Part shown: piece after piece, positions 1 through 8,492 of the stretch
Layout: each line of letters starts with the position of its first letter
Numbering within the stretch: the stretch's first letter is position 1
Assembly: GCF_000300455.3 (NCBI RefSeq)
Contig: NZ_CP007215.2
Span: 2,294,001-2,358,000, forward strand
Length of the DNA stretch: 64,000 nt
Reading direction: 5' to 3'
Origin: Kosakonia sacchari SP1
Lineage (GTDB): Bacteria; Pseudomonadota; Gammaproteobacteria; Enterobacterales; Enterobacteriaceae
The notes under the pieces: generated by a model
Seen by the model: the letters and a program-made list of their open reading frames with translations, nothing else
Database searches by the model: none
Told to the model about the DNA's origin: nothing
Made by a program: the position numbers and the translations under genes

Positions 1-105
1 GCAGCGGTAAAAGCGCAGGGTGAGGCGCTGCCGGCAAATGTTTCCACGCCACGCGTCAATGCTCCGCTGCTGGGTAAGCGGGAAAATTACTGGCACTCGT
101 TCTGA
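1..105 (+). CDS. C-terminal end of an unidentified protein (partial)
   Basis: The first frame is open from base 1 and ends with TGA at 103-105. It gives a 34-residue tail ending in ENYWHSF. A strong hairpin terminator follows directly, so this is the end of a real transcription unit reading towards zntB. I do not recognise the family from this tail; it does not match the ends of the E. coli SmrA or DgcM proteins that I recall from this neighbourhood. Confidence 0.6.
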   Translation, partial: AAVKAQGEALPANVSTPRVNAPLLGKRENYWHSF

Positions 106-120
106 TTCTGCTCATTGATG

Positions 121-151
121 CAAAGGTCCGGGAAACCGGGCCTTATTTTTT
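121..151 (+). terminator. Rho-independent terminator after the partial gene
   Basis: The arms GGTCCGG (125-131) and CCGGGCC (136-142) pair around a GAAA loop with one G-U pair. Flanking AA/TT extends the stem, and a T-rich run follows. It separates the upstream gene from zntB. Confidence 0.85.
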
Positions 152-250
152 GCATTGTTTGTTAATTTGTTAATAAATTCAGCGTGATGATTGCTTAACG
201 TTGCCATATGGCTAGACTTGCCAAAACACCATGCGGATTGTGGAGGTCCT

Positions 251-1234
251 GTGGAAGCAATTAAAGGAACTGATGTGAACGTTCCGGATGCGGTATTTGC
301 CTGGTTGTTGGACGGAAAAGGCGGCGTGAAACCGCTGGAAGATAATGATGTTATTACCGCAAGCACCCCGTGTTGGGTGCATCTGAATTATACCAACCCA
401 GAGAGCGCTCAGTGGCTGGAAACCACGCCCGTGTTGCCGAATAGTGTGCGCACGGCGCTTTCCGGGGAGAGCATGCGCCCACGGGTAAGTCGCATGGGCG
501 AAGGGACGTTAATTACGTTGCGCTGCATTAACGGCAGCACGGACGAGCGGCCGGATCAACTGGTGGCGGTACGCGTTTATATGGACGAGCGCATGATAGT
601 GTCGACACGCCAGCGTAAAGTACTGGCGCTGGATGATGTGGTCAGCGATCTGGAGGAGGGTACCGGCCCGGCGGATTGTGGCGGCTGGCTGGTGGATGTG
701 TGCGATGCGCTGACCGATCACGCCAGCGAGTTTATTGAATCGCTGCACGACCGGATTATCGACCTTGAAGACAATCTGCTCGATCAGCAAATTCCGCCGC
801 GCGGCATCCTGGCGTTGTTGCGTAAGCAATTGATTGTGATGCGTCGCTATATGGCGCCGCAGCGGGATGTGTTTGCCCGGCTGGCCAGCGAACGCTTGCC
901 GTGGATGAGTGATGATCAGCGCCGACGCATGCAGGATATTGCCGATCGCCTGGGTCGTGGGCTCGATGAGATCGATGCCTGTATCGCCCGTACCGGCGTG
1001 ATGACTGATGAAATCACCCAGGTAATGCAGGAATCGCTGGCGCGGCGAACGTATACTATGTCCTTGATGGCTATGGTGTTTCTGCCGAGTACATTTTTAA
1101 CGGGGCTGTTTGGCGTCAACCTTGGCGGTATTCCCGGTGGCGGTTGGCATTTTGGTTTTGCGCTGTTTTGCATGATGTTGGTAGTGCTGATCGGTGGTGT
1201 TACCTGGTGGTTGCATCGTAGTAACTGGCTGTAA
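251..1234 (+). CDS. zntB: Zinc transport protein ZntB (CorA family)
   Basis: ZntB is an inner-membrane zinc transporter of the CorA/MIT family. The GTG start at 251 is chosen because TGGAGGT lies just upstream (241-247) and because it gives 327 residues, the length of E. coli ZntB, with a matching N-terminus ([13 protein letters not shown]). Upstream in-frame ATG codons would add a non-conserved extension. The long soluble N-terminal domain is followed by two membrane helices. The GVN signature that replaces GMN of CorA is at residues 288-290, and the short charged tail is HRSNWL. It is monocistronic, between a terminator and the fnrS promoter. Very high similarity to the E. coli protein makes the call secure. 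Confidence 0.96.
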   Translation: MEAIKGTDVNVPDAVFAWLLDGKGGVKPLEDNDVITASTPCWVHLNYTNPESAQWLETTPVLPNSVRTALSGESMRPRVSRMGEGTLITLRCINGSTDERPDQLVAVRVYMDERMIVSTRQRKVLALDDVVSDLEEGTGPADCGGWLVDVCDALTDHASEFIESLHDRIIDLEDNLLDQQIPPRGILALLRKQLIVMRRYMAPQRDVFARLASERLPWMSDDQRRRMQDIADRLGRGLDEIDACIARTGVMTDEITQVMQESLARRTYTMSLMAMVFLPSTFLTGLFGVNLGGIPGGGWHFGFALFCMMLVVLIGGVTWWLHRSNWL

Positions 1235-1280
1235 AATTTCACTTTTTTAACAAAAATTGAACATAAAAACGCCGCATTAA

Positions 1281-1294
1281 TTGAGCGAGGTCAA
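1281..1294 (+). promoter_or_regulatory. FNR-binding site of the fnrS promoter
   Basis: TTGAGCGAGGTCAA matches the FNR dyad TTGAT-N4-ATCAA with only the inner bases altered. Its centre lies about 42 bases before the predicted fnrS start at 1330, the usual class II FNR activator position. A -10-like AT-rich stretch lies near 1318-1323. Confidence 0.85.
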
Positions 1295-1329
1295 TAAACG
1301 AAACACCTGTTCAGGGCAATATTCATCTC

Positions 1330-1449
1330 GCAGGTGAATGCAACGTCAAGCGATGGGCGTTGCGCTCCATATTGTCTTACTTCCTTTTTTGAATTACTGC
1401 ATAGCACAATTGATTCGTACGACGCCGACTTAATAGTCGGCTTTTTTTT
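1330..1449 (+). ncRNA. fnrS: FnrS, FNR-activated small regulatory RNA
   Basis: The segment from GCAGGTGAATGCAACG to the T-run after GCCGACTTAATAGTCGGC is almost base-for-base the E. coli FnrS RNA. It sits in the same place, between zntB and dbpA. FnrS is an Hfq-dependent RNA made without oxygen that represses mRNAs of aerobic metabolism such as sodB, maeA and gpmA. The two seed regions (the GCAACGTC segment and the region around TTACTTCC) are preserved. The 3' end is a GCCGACT/AGTCGGC hairpin with eight T residues. Confidence 0.96.
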
Positions 1450-1505
1450 GCCTCTGCGTTCTCGCCGTCTACCCTTAACGGGAAGCCCACAAAAAGGAGG
1501 CAATG

Positions 1506-1679
1506 ATGAACGCACTCTATTTTTTCTCCCCACAGTTGAGCGATCCGGTGCCTACGGACCCGGTTCCTGTTCCTGACCCAATTCCTCGCCCGCAACCGAT
1601 GCCGGATCCGCCGCCGGATGAAGAACCGATTAAAATGTCGCGTTATAAAGGCAGATCTGAGAGGATACGCGCCTGCTAA
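1506..1679 (+). CDS. ynaL: Small proline-rich protein YnaL
   Basis: This 57-residue reading frame has a strong AAGGAGG at 1494-1500. ATG codons occur at 1503 and 1506; the second has the better spacing. The product has an array of P-x-P-x-D-P motifs (PVPDPIPRPQPMPDPPP) and a basic tail ending in IRAC. Sequence and position between fnrS and dbpA match E. coli YnaL, whose role is unknown. The near-identical proline block suggests it is truly translated. No signal peptide or membrane segment is visible. Confidence 0.85.
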   Translation: MNALYFFSPQLSDPVPTDPVPVPDPIPRPQPMPDPPPDEEPIKMSRYKGRSERIRAC

Positions 1680-1709
1680 ACGTATGCCTTTTTATCGCGA
1701 GAAAACATT

Positions 1710-3083
1710 GTGACCGCTTTTTCAACCCTGAATACTTTGCCCGCAGCCCAGATCGAAAACCTCAACGAACTGGGCTATCTCACCATGACGCCCGTCCAGG
1801 CGGCGGCGCTGCCGGCTATTCTTGCAGGTAAGGATGTCCGGGTTCAGGCGAAAACCGGCAGCGGTAAAACAGCGGCGTTTGGCTTAGGGCTGTTGCAGCA
1901 CATCGACGCCAGCCGTTTTCAAACGCAATCCCTCATTTTATGCCCAACGCGCGAACTGGCGGATCAGGTGGCAAACGAGCTGCGTCGCCTGGCGCGTTAT
2001 ATGCCGAACATTAAAATATTGACGCTGTGCGGTGGGCAACCTTTTGGGGCCCAGCGCGACTCATTACAGCACGCGCCACACATTATTGTCGCCACGCCGG
2101 GCCGCCTGCTGGATCACCTGCAAAAAAGCACCGTTTCTCTCGATAACCTGCAAACGCTGGTGATGGATGAAGCGGATCGTATGCTGGATATGGGATTTAG
2201 CGACGCCATCAATGAGGTTATCGCTTTTGCCCCGGCTTCACGCCAGACGCTGCTCTTTTCTGCGACCTGGCCGGAAGCTATTGCCGCCATTAGCGGTCGT
2301 GTGCAGCGCAATCCGGAAACGATTGAAATCGACACCGTTGACGCGCTGCCGGCCGTAGAACAGCAATTTTTTGAAGTTTCCCGCAACGGCAAAGCCAGTT
2401 TGCTGCAAAAGCTGCTCAGCGAGCACCGCCCTGCGTCCTGTGTCGTGTTCTGCAACACCAAAAAAGATTGCCAGGAAGTGTGCGATGCACTGAACGCTGT
2501 CGGGCAGGATGCACTGGCGCTGCATGGCGATCTGGAGCAGCGCGATCGCGACCAAACCCTGGTGCGTTTCGCCAACGGCAGCGCCCGTGTACTGGTTGCC
2601 ACCGATGTTGCCGCGCGTGGGCTGGATATCAAGTCACTGGAACTGGTGGTGAACTACGAGCTGGCGTGGGACCCGGAAGTTCACGTACACCGCATCGGAC
2701 GTACCGCGCGTGCGGGTAACAGCGGTCTGGCCATCAGTTTCTGTGCGCCGGAAGAAGCGCAGCGCGCGAATATTCTGGCCGAGATGCTGCAACTGAAGCT
2801 GAACTGGCTAAATCCACCGGCTAACGTCAAGGTCGTTCCGCTGGAAGCCGAAATGGCAACGTTGTGCATTGATGGCGGCAAGAAAGCCAAAATGCGTGCC
2901 GGTGATGTGCTCGGGGCGTTAACGGGAGAAATGGGGCTGGATGGCGCGGATATCGGCAAAATCACCCTCCACCCCGCCCACGTTTATGTCGCTGTGCGTC
3001 AAAGCGTGGCGCGTCAGGCGTGGAAGCAATTGCAGAACGGGAAAATTAAGGGCAAGACCTGCCGTGTGCGGTTGCTGAAATAA
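1710..3083 (+). CDS. dbpA: ATP-dependent RNA helicase DbpA
   Basis: DbpA is a DEAD-box helicase that binds hairpin 92 of 23S rRNA and acts in late assembly of the 50S ribosomal subunit. The start is GTG at 1710, giving 457 residues, the same as E. coli. Visible motifs are Walker A AKTGSGKT at residues 47-54, PTRELA, VMDEADRM near 150, SAT near 180, VATDVAARGLD and HRIGRTARAG in the second RecA-like domain. The last 75 or so residues form the DbpA-specific RNA-binding domain, which gives rRNA specificity (CIDGGKKAKMRAGDVLGAL, ending CRVRLLK). It is a single gene ending in a palindromic hairpin shared with convergent ttcA. Confidence 0.97.
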   Translation: MTAFSTLNTLPAAQIENLNELGYLTMTPVQAAALPAILAGKDVRVQAKTGSGKTAAFGLGLLQHIDASRFQTQSLILCPTRELADQVANELRRLARYMPNIKILTLCGGQPFGAQRDSLQHAPHIIVATPGRLLDHLQKSTVSLDNLQTLVMDEADRMLDMGFSDAINEVIAFAPASRQTLLFSATWPEAIAAISGRVQRNPETIEIDTVDALPAVEQQFFEVSRNGKASLLQKLLSEHRPASCVVFCNTKKDCQEVCDALNAVGQDALALHGDLEQRDRDQTLVRFANGSARVLVATDVAARGLDIKSLELVVNYELAWDPEVHVHRIGRTARAGNSGLAISFCAPEEAQRANILAEMLQLKLNWLNPPANVKVVPLEAEMATLCIDGGKKAKMRAGDVLGALTGEMGLDGADIGKITLHPAHVYVAVRQSVARQAWKQLQNGKIKGKTCRVRLLK

Positions 3084-3091
3084 AGCAAATA

Positions 3092-3115
3092 GCCTCTCTG
3101 GCGCGCCAGAGAGGC
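3092..3115. terminator. Palindromic hairpin between convergent dbpA and ttcA
   Basis: A perfect inverted repeat with arms GCCTCTCTGGCG and CGCCAGAGAGGC lies between the two convergent stop codons. No long T-run follows on either strand, so termination strength is uncertain. Confidence 0.6.
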
Positions 3116-3121
3116 ATAATC

Positions 3122-4057
3122 TTATTTCACTTCAATGACGTTGAGGCGCAGCTCATCGAGTTGCGAATCATCCTCTTCCGGCTGCCAGCCCGCCGGTTGC
3201 AGCGGGATCTCTTCCCGATCAAAAGCCAGATCGCCGCCGTTCACCACTTCTGAACCGTGGGTAATGCCTTTAAAGTCGAACAAATTAATATCGCTCAGGT
3301 GCGAAGGCACCACGTTTTGCATCGCGCTGAACATGGTTTCGATGCGTCCAGGATAGCGTTTGTCCCAGTCACGCAGCATATCGGCAATGACCTGGCGTTG
3401 CAGGTTCGGCTGGGATCCACACAGGTTGCACGGAATAATGGGGAACCCTTTGGCTTCTGAGAAGCGCTCAATATCTTTTTCGCGGCAGTAAGCCAGCGGG
3501 CGAATCACGATGTGTTTACCGTCATCGCTCATCAGTTTTGGCGGCATCCCTTTCATTTTTCCGCCGTAGAACATGTTCAAAAACAGCGTTTGCAGGATGT
3601 CGTCGCGGTGGTGACCAAGGGCGATTTTTGTTGCACCCAGCTCCGTCGCTGTGCGGTAAAGAATGCCGCGACGCAAGCGTGAGCAGAGCGAACAGGTGGT
3701 TTTGCCTTCCGGGATCTTCTCTTTAACGATACCGTACGTGTTTTCTTCCACGATTTTGTATTCCACGCCCAGCGTATCCAGATACTGCGGCAGAATATGT
3801 TCCGGGAAACCCGGCTGCTTCTGGTCGAGGTTAACCGCCACCAGCGAAAAGTTTACCGGCGCGCTCTGTTGCAGGTTGCGCAAAATTTCCAGCATGCTGT
3901 AACTGTCTTTACCGCCGGAAAGGCAAACCATAATGCGATCGCCTTCTTCAATCATGTTGAAGTCGGCAATGGCCTCGCCCACGTTACGGCGCAGACGCTT
4001 TTGCAACTTGTTAAGGTTGTACTGTTCTTTCTTTGTAATCTCTTGCTTTTCAATCAT
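3122..4057 (-). CDS. ttcA: tRNA 2-thiocytidine biosynthesis protein TtcA
   Basis: TtcA makes 2-thiocytidine at position 32 of certain tRNAs, using ATP and an iron-sulfur cluster. The ATG at 4057 gives 311 residues, as in E. coli, starting [17 protein letters not shown]. The PP-loop SGGKDS is at residues 47-52. The cluster-binding cysteines are the CSLC pair near 122-125 and CNLC near 213. The frame stays open upstream to 4351, but that part is phage integrase sequence, not TtcA. The start codon shares its A with the TAA of that remnant (TAATG). In E. coli K-12 the Rac prophage integrase gene abuts the same end of ttcA. Confidence 0.96.
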   Translation of the reverse strand: MIEKQEITKKEQYNLNKLQKRLRRNVGEAIADFNMIEEGDRIMVCLSGGKDSYSMLEILRNLQQSAPVNFSLVAVNLDQKQPGFPEHILPQYLDTLGVEYKIVEENTYGIVKEKIPEGKTTCSLCSRLRRGILYRTATELGATKIALGHHRDDILQTLFLNMFYGGKMKGMPPKLMSDDGKHIVIRPLAYCREKDIERFSEAKGFPIIPCNLCGSQPNLQRQVIADMLRDWDKRYPGRIETMFSAMQNVVPSHLSDINLFDFKGITHGSEVVNGGDLAFDREEIPLQPAGWQPEEDDSQLDELRLNVIEVK

Positions 4058-4370
4058 TATTTTGTCTCTGGAAGCAGGGGCACCGCAGGGGCAAACCACA
4101 TCATAAAACGGCAACTGTTGATTAGCATGCCTATCTGATCCTGGTTCATTTCCTCTCGCCATGCACCGTAAATTTCGTAAACCCTTTGCCCTTTCATGCC
4201 TGTCAACTGGCGATGAAAATGGGCTTGTGCCGGCAGTCAAAAACCAGCAGGCAAAAGTATGTCGCGTATGGTACGGATTCCGGCGGCGAATACCAGCACG
4301 TTTTACGGCTGGTGCCAGGCGCAGGCAATAAATGAAAGGGTCATCGCTCACCTTTTTTCAGGTGCGGTAT
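4057..4370 (-). pseudogene. Remnant of a Rac-type tyrosine integrase (3' end)
   Basis: Translation upstream of ttcA gives the conserved integrase C-terminal segment [18 protein letters not shown] (R/H-x-x-R catalytic block). It is followed, after frame changes and an in-frame stop in the region 4160-4230, by [17 protein letters not shown] and a tail ending PETK with TAA at 4057-4059. The pieces together read like the last 90-100 residues of a lambda-family phage integrase; the N-terminal two thirds are gone. It cannot be functional. The boundary at the 5' side is approximate. Confidence 0.8.
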
Positions 4371-4471
4371 AAAACCTATTCATCAATACAGGAGTAGAAT
4401 CATTTTCGCCAGGATGTGTAATCAGTTTGTGAAGAAACAAGCGGTTATCTAATTATCGAAGGGAGGTAAAA

Positions 4472-5770
4472 GTGATAAGAGCAATGATTGTTCGCACAGG
4501 AGTGTTAATTCTTTTCTTTTTTTCATTTCAATTACAGGCAAAAGAAGACTCCGCAATGAAGCTGGAGCGCGTGGTGATTGTTAGCCGTCACGGTGTGCGC
4601 GCGCCAACCAAGTTCACGCCACAAATGCGCGAAGTGACACCTTTTCAGTGGCCCCAGTGGGAGGTGCCGCTGGGATGGCTCACGCCGCGCGGAGGGCAAC
4701 TCATTTCTGCACTGGGGCATTATCAGCGTCTGCGGCTGGCAGATGCCGGGTTGCTGACAGATAAAACCTGCCCGGACGCGGGGCGTGTGGCGGTGATTGC
4801 CGATACCGATCAACGAACGCGCAAAACTGGCGAAGCATTCCTGACGGGGCTGGCACCTGACTGTCCTATTCCTGTGCATTATCAGCAAGAAAAATCGAAG
4901 ACAGACCCGCTTTTTAACCCGATAAAAACGGGTAAATGCGCATTTAACACATCGGCGGTAAAAGAGGCGATTTTAACGAAAGCGGGAGGAAATATTGAGC
5001 AATATACGCAGAAATATCAGCCTGCTTTCCAGGCTCTGGAGCACGTTTTAAATTTCCCTGTCTCAGAGAAATGCAAAACGGCCGGGGAAAACCATGTGTG
5101 TTCATTCACCAGAGATATTCCCACCAAACTTAACATCAGGCCTGATAACGTCTCCTTGCCTGGCGCGTGGGGGCTTTCTTCAACGCTCACTGAAATCTTT
5201 CTCCTTCAGCAAGCACAAGGAATGACGGACGTGGCATGGGGAAGGATCGCTGGAGACAAAGAATGGCAATCATTATTAAGCCTGCATAATGCCCAGTTTG
5301 ATCTGTTACAAAGAACACCTGAAGTGGCGCGGAGCAGGGCGACGCCCTTACTTGATTTAATACGCACGGCATTGACCACCAACGGCGCTGATCAGAATCA
5401 TTACGGCATCACGTTTCCTGTTTCTGTGTTGTTTATTGCCGGACATGATACCAACCTTGCCAATCTCAGTGGTGCGTTGGATCTTAACTGGTCGCTGCCA
5501 TCACAACCCGATAATACCCCGCCGGGTGGAGAGTTGGTTTTCGAACGCTGGAAGCGGGTAAGCGACAACACGGACTGGGTTCAGGTCTCGTTCGTTTATC
5601 AGACCTTGCAGGAGATGAGAGAGATGCGCGCTTTCTCGCGGGATAACCCACCGGGTCGAGTGGATCTTGCGCTCAAGGCGTGCAGTGAGAAGAATGCGCA
5701 GGGTATGTGTTCCTTAAGCAGTTTTGCAAAGCTAATTGAATCGCTGCGCGTCGCTGATTGCGGCTTATGA
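4472..5770 (+). CDS. appA: Periplasmic acid phosphatase / 4-phytase (AppA-like)
   Basis: This is a histidine acid phosphatase that removes phosphates from phytate and other phosphomonoesters in the periplasm. The GTG at 4472 follows AAGGGAGGT. The product has 432 residues, like E. coli AppA. A signal peptide covers roughly the first 23 residues (hydrophobic VLILFFFSFQ). The catalytic RHGVRAPT is at residues 39-45 and the proton-donor motif GHDTN near 325. PGWLTPRGG-type and LLQRTPEVARSRATPLLDLI segments are almost the same as in AppA. The cysteine pattern for the family disulphides is present. It stands alone, beside the prophage scar and far from the usual E. coli appCBA site, so lateral gain or relocation is likely. 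Confidence 0.9.
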   Translation: MIRAMIVRTGVLILFFFSFQLQAKEDSAMKLERVVIVSRHGVRAPTKFTPQMREVTPFQWPQWEVPLGWLTPRGGQLISALGHYQRLRLADAGLLTDKTCPDAGRVAVIADTDQRTRKTGEAFLTGLAPDCPIPVHYQQEKSKTDPLFNPIKTGKCAFNTSAVKEAILTKAGGNIEQYTQKYQPAFQALEHVLNFPVSEKCKTAGENHVCSFTRDIPTKLNIRPDNVSLPGAWGLSSTLTEIFLLQQAQGMTDVAWGRIAGDKEWQSLLSLHNAQFDLLQRTPEVARSRATPLLDLIRTALTTNGADQNHYGITFPVSVLFIAGHDTNLANLSGALDLNWSLPSQPDNTPPGGELVFERWKRVSDNTDWVQVSFVYQTLQEMREMRAFSRDNPPGRVDLALKACSEKNAQGMCSLSSFAKLIESLRVADCGL

Positions 5771-5881
5771 AACACGGCTTTTCGCCAGGCAAGTGTGCTG
5801 CGAAATCCTGTGCCCTGAATATTGATAGAGAAACGGGGCACAGGCGATGCGTGCTTAATACGCCATTGAGCCTGTTCGTCT

Positions 5882-6724
5882 TTAGCGAAAAACTGAAGGT
5901 TCAGCGCCGTAGCGTTTATTGAATTGACGGCTGAAACTGGCGACCGACGCATAGCCAACACGCGCGGCGACCGACTTTATCGGTATGCGGGTTGTCATCA
6001 GTAACTGAAGCGCATCGGCAATCCTCGCATCGGTGATCACTGCGCTGAGCGTGGTATTTTCTGCCGCAAGACGGCGACGAAGCGTGGCGCCGCTAATATT
6101 GAGCCGCTCTTCAATCTCACCGGTAGACCAGTGATGTGCCGGATCACCGCTTACCATGTTGCGTATCGTCATGGCTATACCCGGTGGCTGAAGACGCAAC
6201 AAACCGTGATGTCCCATCTCAAACAACCTGAGCACAATCTCAAGCATCGCATGAATTGATAGTGTGCGGTTTCCGGCCCGCAGTGCGGCGACCCAGCGGG
6301 TCATCGGGGCGATAAATTGTGCCAGCCGTTCAGCGGCGATGTTGCCTGGCTCTGCCGGGGGCAAGACGCGCAGCAAGAGCCGGGCTGCCTCCAGTTGCTC
6401 TTCTGCCATTAACACTGTCAGCGCGAGAAACTCGCCGCTGTCGGGATCGGGCGTACACTCAATATCGATGCTACGGGCGTTGGGGAATACCAGCATCTCG
6501 CCGGGCGATACGCAGAGCCACTGATTCTGCTCGCGGTAACGAAATGTGCCGCGCAGTGGAAAGGAAAAGGTCGCACCGTCAACCTGAAACTTATTAACCT
6601 GCCAGCTTTGCATGGCGCGCAGGCAACAGCAGGGAAAGGCGTGTTCGGAACGGACCAGATCCAGCAGCGCATTGAGCAATATTTCTGTTTCGCGCGCATC
6701 GGCGTGTAAAGCGGGGCTTATCAT
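5882..6724 (-). CDS. AraC-family transcriptional regulator
   Basis: The protein has 280 residues. The N-terminal 170 or so residues form a cupin-like sensor (FPLRGTFRYREQNQWLCVSPGEM). The C-terminal 100 residues hold the two helix-turn-helix motifs of AraC/XylS regulators (WSTGEIEERLNISGATLRRRL and IKSVAARVGYASVASFSRQF). The ATG at 6724 has GAGAAG six bases upstream. It lies 50 bases downstream of a metallo-beta-lactamase-fold gene on the same strand, so the two are probably cotranscribed and it may control that hydrolase. The inducer cannot be told from sequence. Confidence 0.9.
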   Translation of the reverse strand: MISPALHADARETEILLNALLDLVRSEHAFPCCCLRAMQSWQVNKFQVDGATFSFPLRGTFRYREQNQWLCVSPGEMLVFPNARSIDIECTPDPDSGEFLALTVLMAEEQLEAARLLLRVLPPAEPGNIAAERLAQFIAPMTRWVAALRAGNRTLSIHAMLEIVLRLFEMGHHGLLRLQPPGIAMTIRNMVSGDPAHHWSTGEIEERLNISGATLRRRLAAENTTLSAVITDARIADALQLLMTTRIPIKSVAARVGYASVASFSRQFNKRYGAEPSVFR

Positions 6725-6774
6725 TCGATCTTCTCTGCAAGGCTGGTTCCGGCAGGTTTTCCTGCCGGAGAAAC

Positions 6775-7638
6775 TTACATCGCGTAATGCAACGCGTAGT
6801 TTTTACCGCTACGGCTAAGTTTTGCCGTGGTCGGGAAGTTAAAATGCATACCGCAAACGGCAATATTATCTGCCGCAACGCGATCCAGCAGGGCGCTGCG
6901 CGTTTTTGCTGCCAGTGCTGGGTCGCGATCATAGGCAATCGAGACGTCAGGTCGGGCTATCTGGATATGCGGAAAATGGACAATGTCCCCCCAGATAAGC
7001 AGAGCGTCATTCCCATTGCCAAGCAGAAAACCGCTGTGACCTGGGGTATGACCAAAAAGCGGCACCGCCTGAACACTGGGCAGAAGATCCTCTTGTTTAA
7101 AGGTCACCAGCCTGTCGTCGTAAGTGCTGAACGCATTCCTTGCGATGTCATATGAGCGCTTGAGGCCCTCCGGTGCGCTGGCATACAGCGTTTCATCACG
7201 CCAGAAGGCGAGCTCTTTCTCATGCACAAACAGACGCTGCACATTACTGAAAACCGGGGTCTGCTGCGGGCCGGCAAGACCGCCAATATGATCGCGGTGG
7301 CCGTGGGTCAACAAGATGGTGTCGATACATAGTGGGTCAATGCCCGCTGCGGCAAGGGCAGCCGGTAATGCGCCACTTGCGCCGTCGGGCGTACCGGTTC
7401 CACTATCGATAAGAATGGTGTGTCCGGCGGTTTCGACCACGCAGGCATTAATATTCATGCGCGGCAGGGGCGAAGCGCAACTCGCGGTCAGTAACGCTTC
7501 GGCATGGTCGGTTTCAATACCGTTTAACAGCGCAAAATCGCCTTCAAGGTAACCGTCACTGAGTATCGTGACAGTGATGTCCTGCAACTGCAGGCGTTTG
7601 ATTGCGGGCGTTGGCTCAAGCGTCCGGGACGTCATCAT
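6775..7638 (-). CDS. MBL-fold metallo-hydrolase
   Basis: The protein has 287 residues of the metallo-beta-lactamase fold. The metal motif THGHRDHIGG (H-x-H-x-D-H) is near residue 112. Later ligands are LFGHTPGHSG near 195 and IWGDIVH near 217. The N-terminus (MMTSRTLEPTPAIKRLQ) lacks a signal peptide, so it should be cytosolic, which argues against a secreted beta-lactamase. The arrangement resembles the lactonase/AidB-like hydrolase group, but the substrate is unknown. It is the first gene of a likely two-gene unit with the AraC regulator. Confidence 0.85.
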   Translation of the reverse strand: MMTSRTLEPTPAIKRLQLQDITVTILSDGYLEGDFALLNGIETDHAEALLTASCASPLPRMNINACVVETAGHTILIDSGTGTPDGASGALPAALAAAGIDPLCIDTILLTHGHRDHIGGLAGPQQTPVFSNVQRLFVHEKELAFWRDETLYASAPEGLKRSYDIARNAFSTYDDRLVTFKQEDLLPSVQAVPLFGHTPGHSGFLLGNGNDALLIWGDIVHFPHIQIARPDVSIAYDRDPALAAKTRSALLDRVAADNIAVCGMHFNFPTTAKLSRSGKNYALHYAM

Positions 7639-7761
7639 AATCCTCGCTTTGTTTTCATTACATTCCGGTGAATGTCGAATACAGCGTAACGAAAAAGCGT
7701 GCGCTTATTTGTTCAATGCGGTGCGTTTTGCGCTCATTGTACGTGGTGCGCGAGCACACAG

Positions 7762-8088
7762 TTACTCGCCCAGCGCCTGAAAAGAATACTCTTTTTCCAC
7801 CCGGCAGATGCGGGTTGTGAACGAGTTGTACCACTTTTCACGCCCGGTTTTCTGCGCAATGAGATGTTCGGCATTCATCTTCCAGCTCTTAATGGCCTCA
7901 AGCGAGGCCCAGTAAGAGACGGTTATGCCAACCTCTTCACGGGCGGAATCCACGCCGAGAAAACCGGGTTGGTTTACCGCCAGTGCCATCATGCGATCGG
8001 ACATTGTGCCGTAGCCATCATCAACAGCGGTGCGCACGGAGGTGAAAATCACTGCGTAATAGGGTGTGGGGTGGTTGAATGCTGACAT
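7762..8088 (-). CDS. Antibiotic biosynthesis monooxygenase-like protein (ABM domain)
   Basis: The 108-residue protein has the ferredoxin-like ABM fold. Supporting segments are YAVIFTSVRTAVDDGYGTMSD, a central ALAVNQPGFLGVDSARE strand-turn and ITVSYWASLEAIKSWKMN, which is typical of this stress-responsive dimeric family. The ATG at 8088 is preferred over 8121, since the alignable part begins at MSAFNHPTPYYAV. Such proteins are often small heme- or quinol-related oxygenases, but the substrate here cannot be assigned. Confidence 0.8.
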   Translation of the reverse strand: MSAFNHPTPYYAVIFTSVRTAVDDGYGTMSDRMMALAVNQPGFLGVDSAREEVGITVSYWASLEAIKSWKMNAEHLIAQKTGREKWYNSFTTRICRVEKEYSFQALGE

Positions 8089-8156
8089 AGCGATTCCTGA
8101 TATAGGTTGTCTGATCTTCATCCTGACAGGAATTTTACGCAGCGGTAGCTACCTGT

Positions 8157-8369
8157 TCAGGCGACTTTTCTTTCCGGATATTTGCCTTTTACCACGCCAT
8201 CATAAAAACGGCCTTTGGAAACAACGGTAAGAAACACGGAAAAGATACGTTCCGGCACGCCCTGATACTGGTAGACACTTTTATCGTGAAAACAGATTTC
8301 CAGCGTGCGGGTGCGTTGGTCATAACCGACAGAAGCGATGCGTGATGAGGTAACTGCGTGATGCTGCAT
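8157..8369 (-). CDS. KTSC-domain protein
   Basis: The 70-residue protein starts at the ATG at 8369 with AAGGAGC nine bases upstream. It has the KTSC-domain pattern: SSRIASVGYDQRTRTLEICF followed by YQYQGVPERIFSVFL and a basic tail. KTSC domains are small beta-rich modules named after lysyl-tRNA synthetase/nuclease-associated proteins and their role is unclear. The neighbouring genes give no clear partner. Confidence 0.8.
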   Translation of the reverse strand: MQHHAVTSSRIASVGYDQRTRTLEICFHDKSVYQYQGVPERIFSVFLTVVSKGRFYDGVVKGKYPERKVA

Positions 8370-8492
8370 AAATTCGCTCCTTGCCGTGCGGGCTGAAACC
8401 GTGATTATCAGCGAGCTTCCTGCGGGTGTCATGCAAAATCGGTGCGTTAAAAAAGCCACCGGCGTCAACCGGTGGCTTTTTCGGCGGCTGGC

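Noticed and set aside
4058..4351. Extension of ttcA to a 409-residue protein
   Set aside because: The added segment reads as integrase in part and does not exist in TtcA; the ATG at 4057 gives the family length.
6775..7638. Beta-lactam resistance gene
   Set aside because: The metal-binding fold is present, but the protein has no signal peptide and resembles general MBL hydrolases, so a resistance role is not supported.
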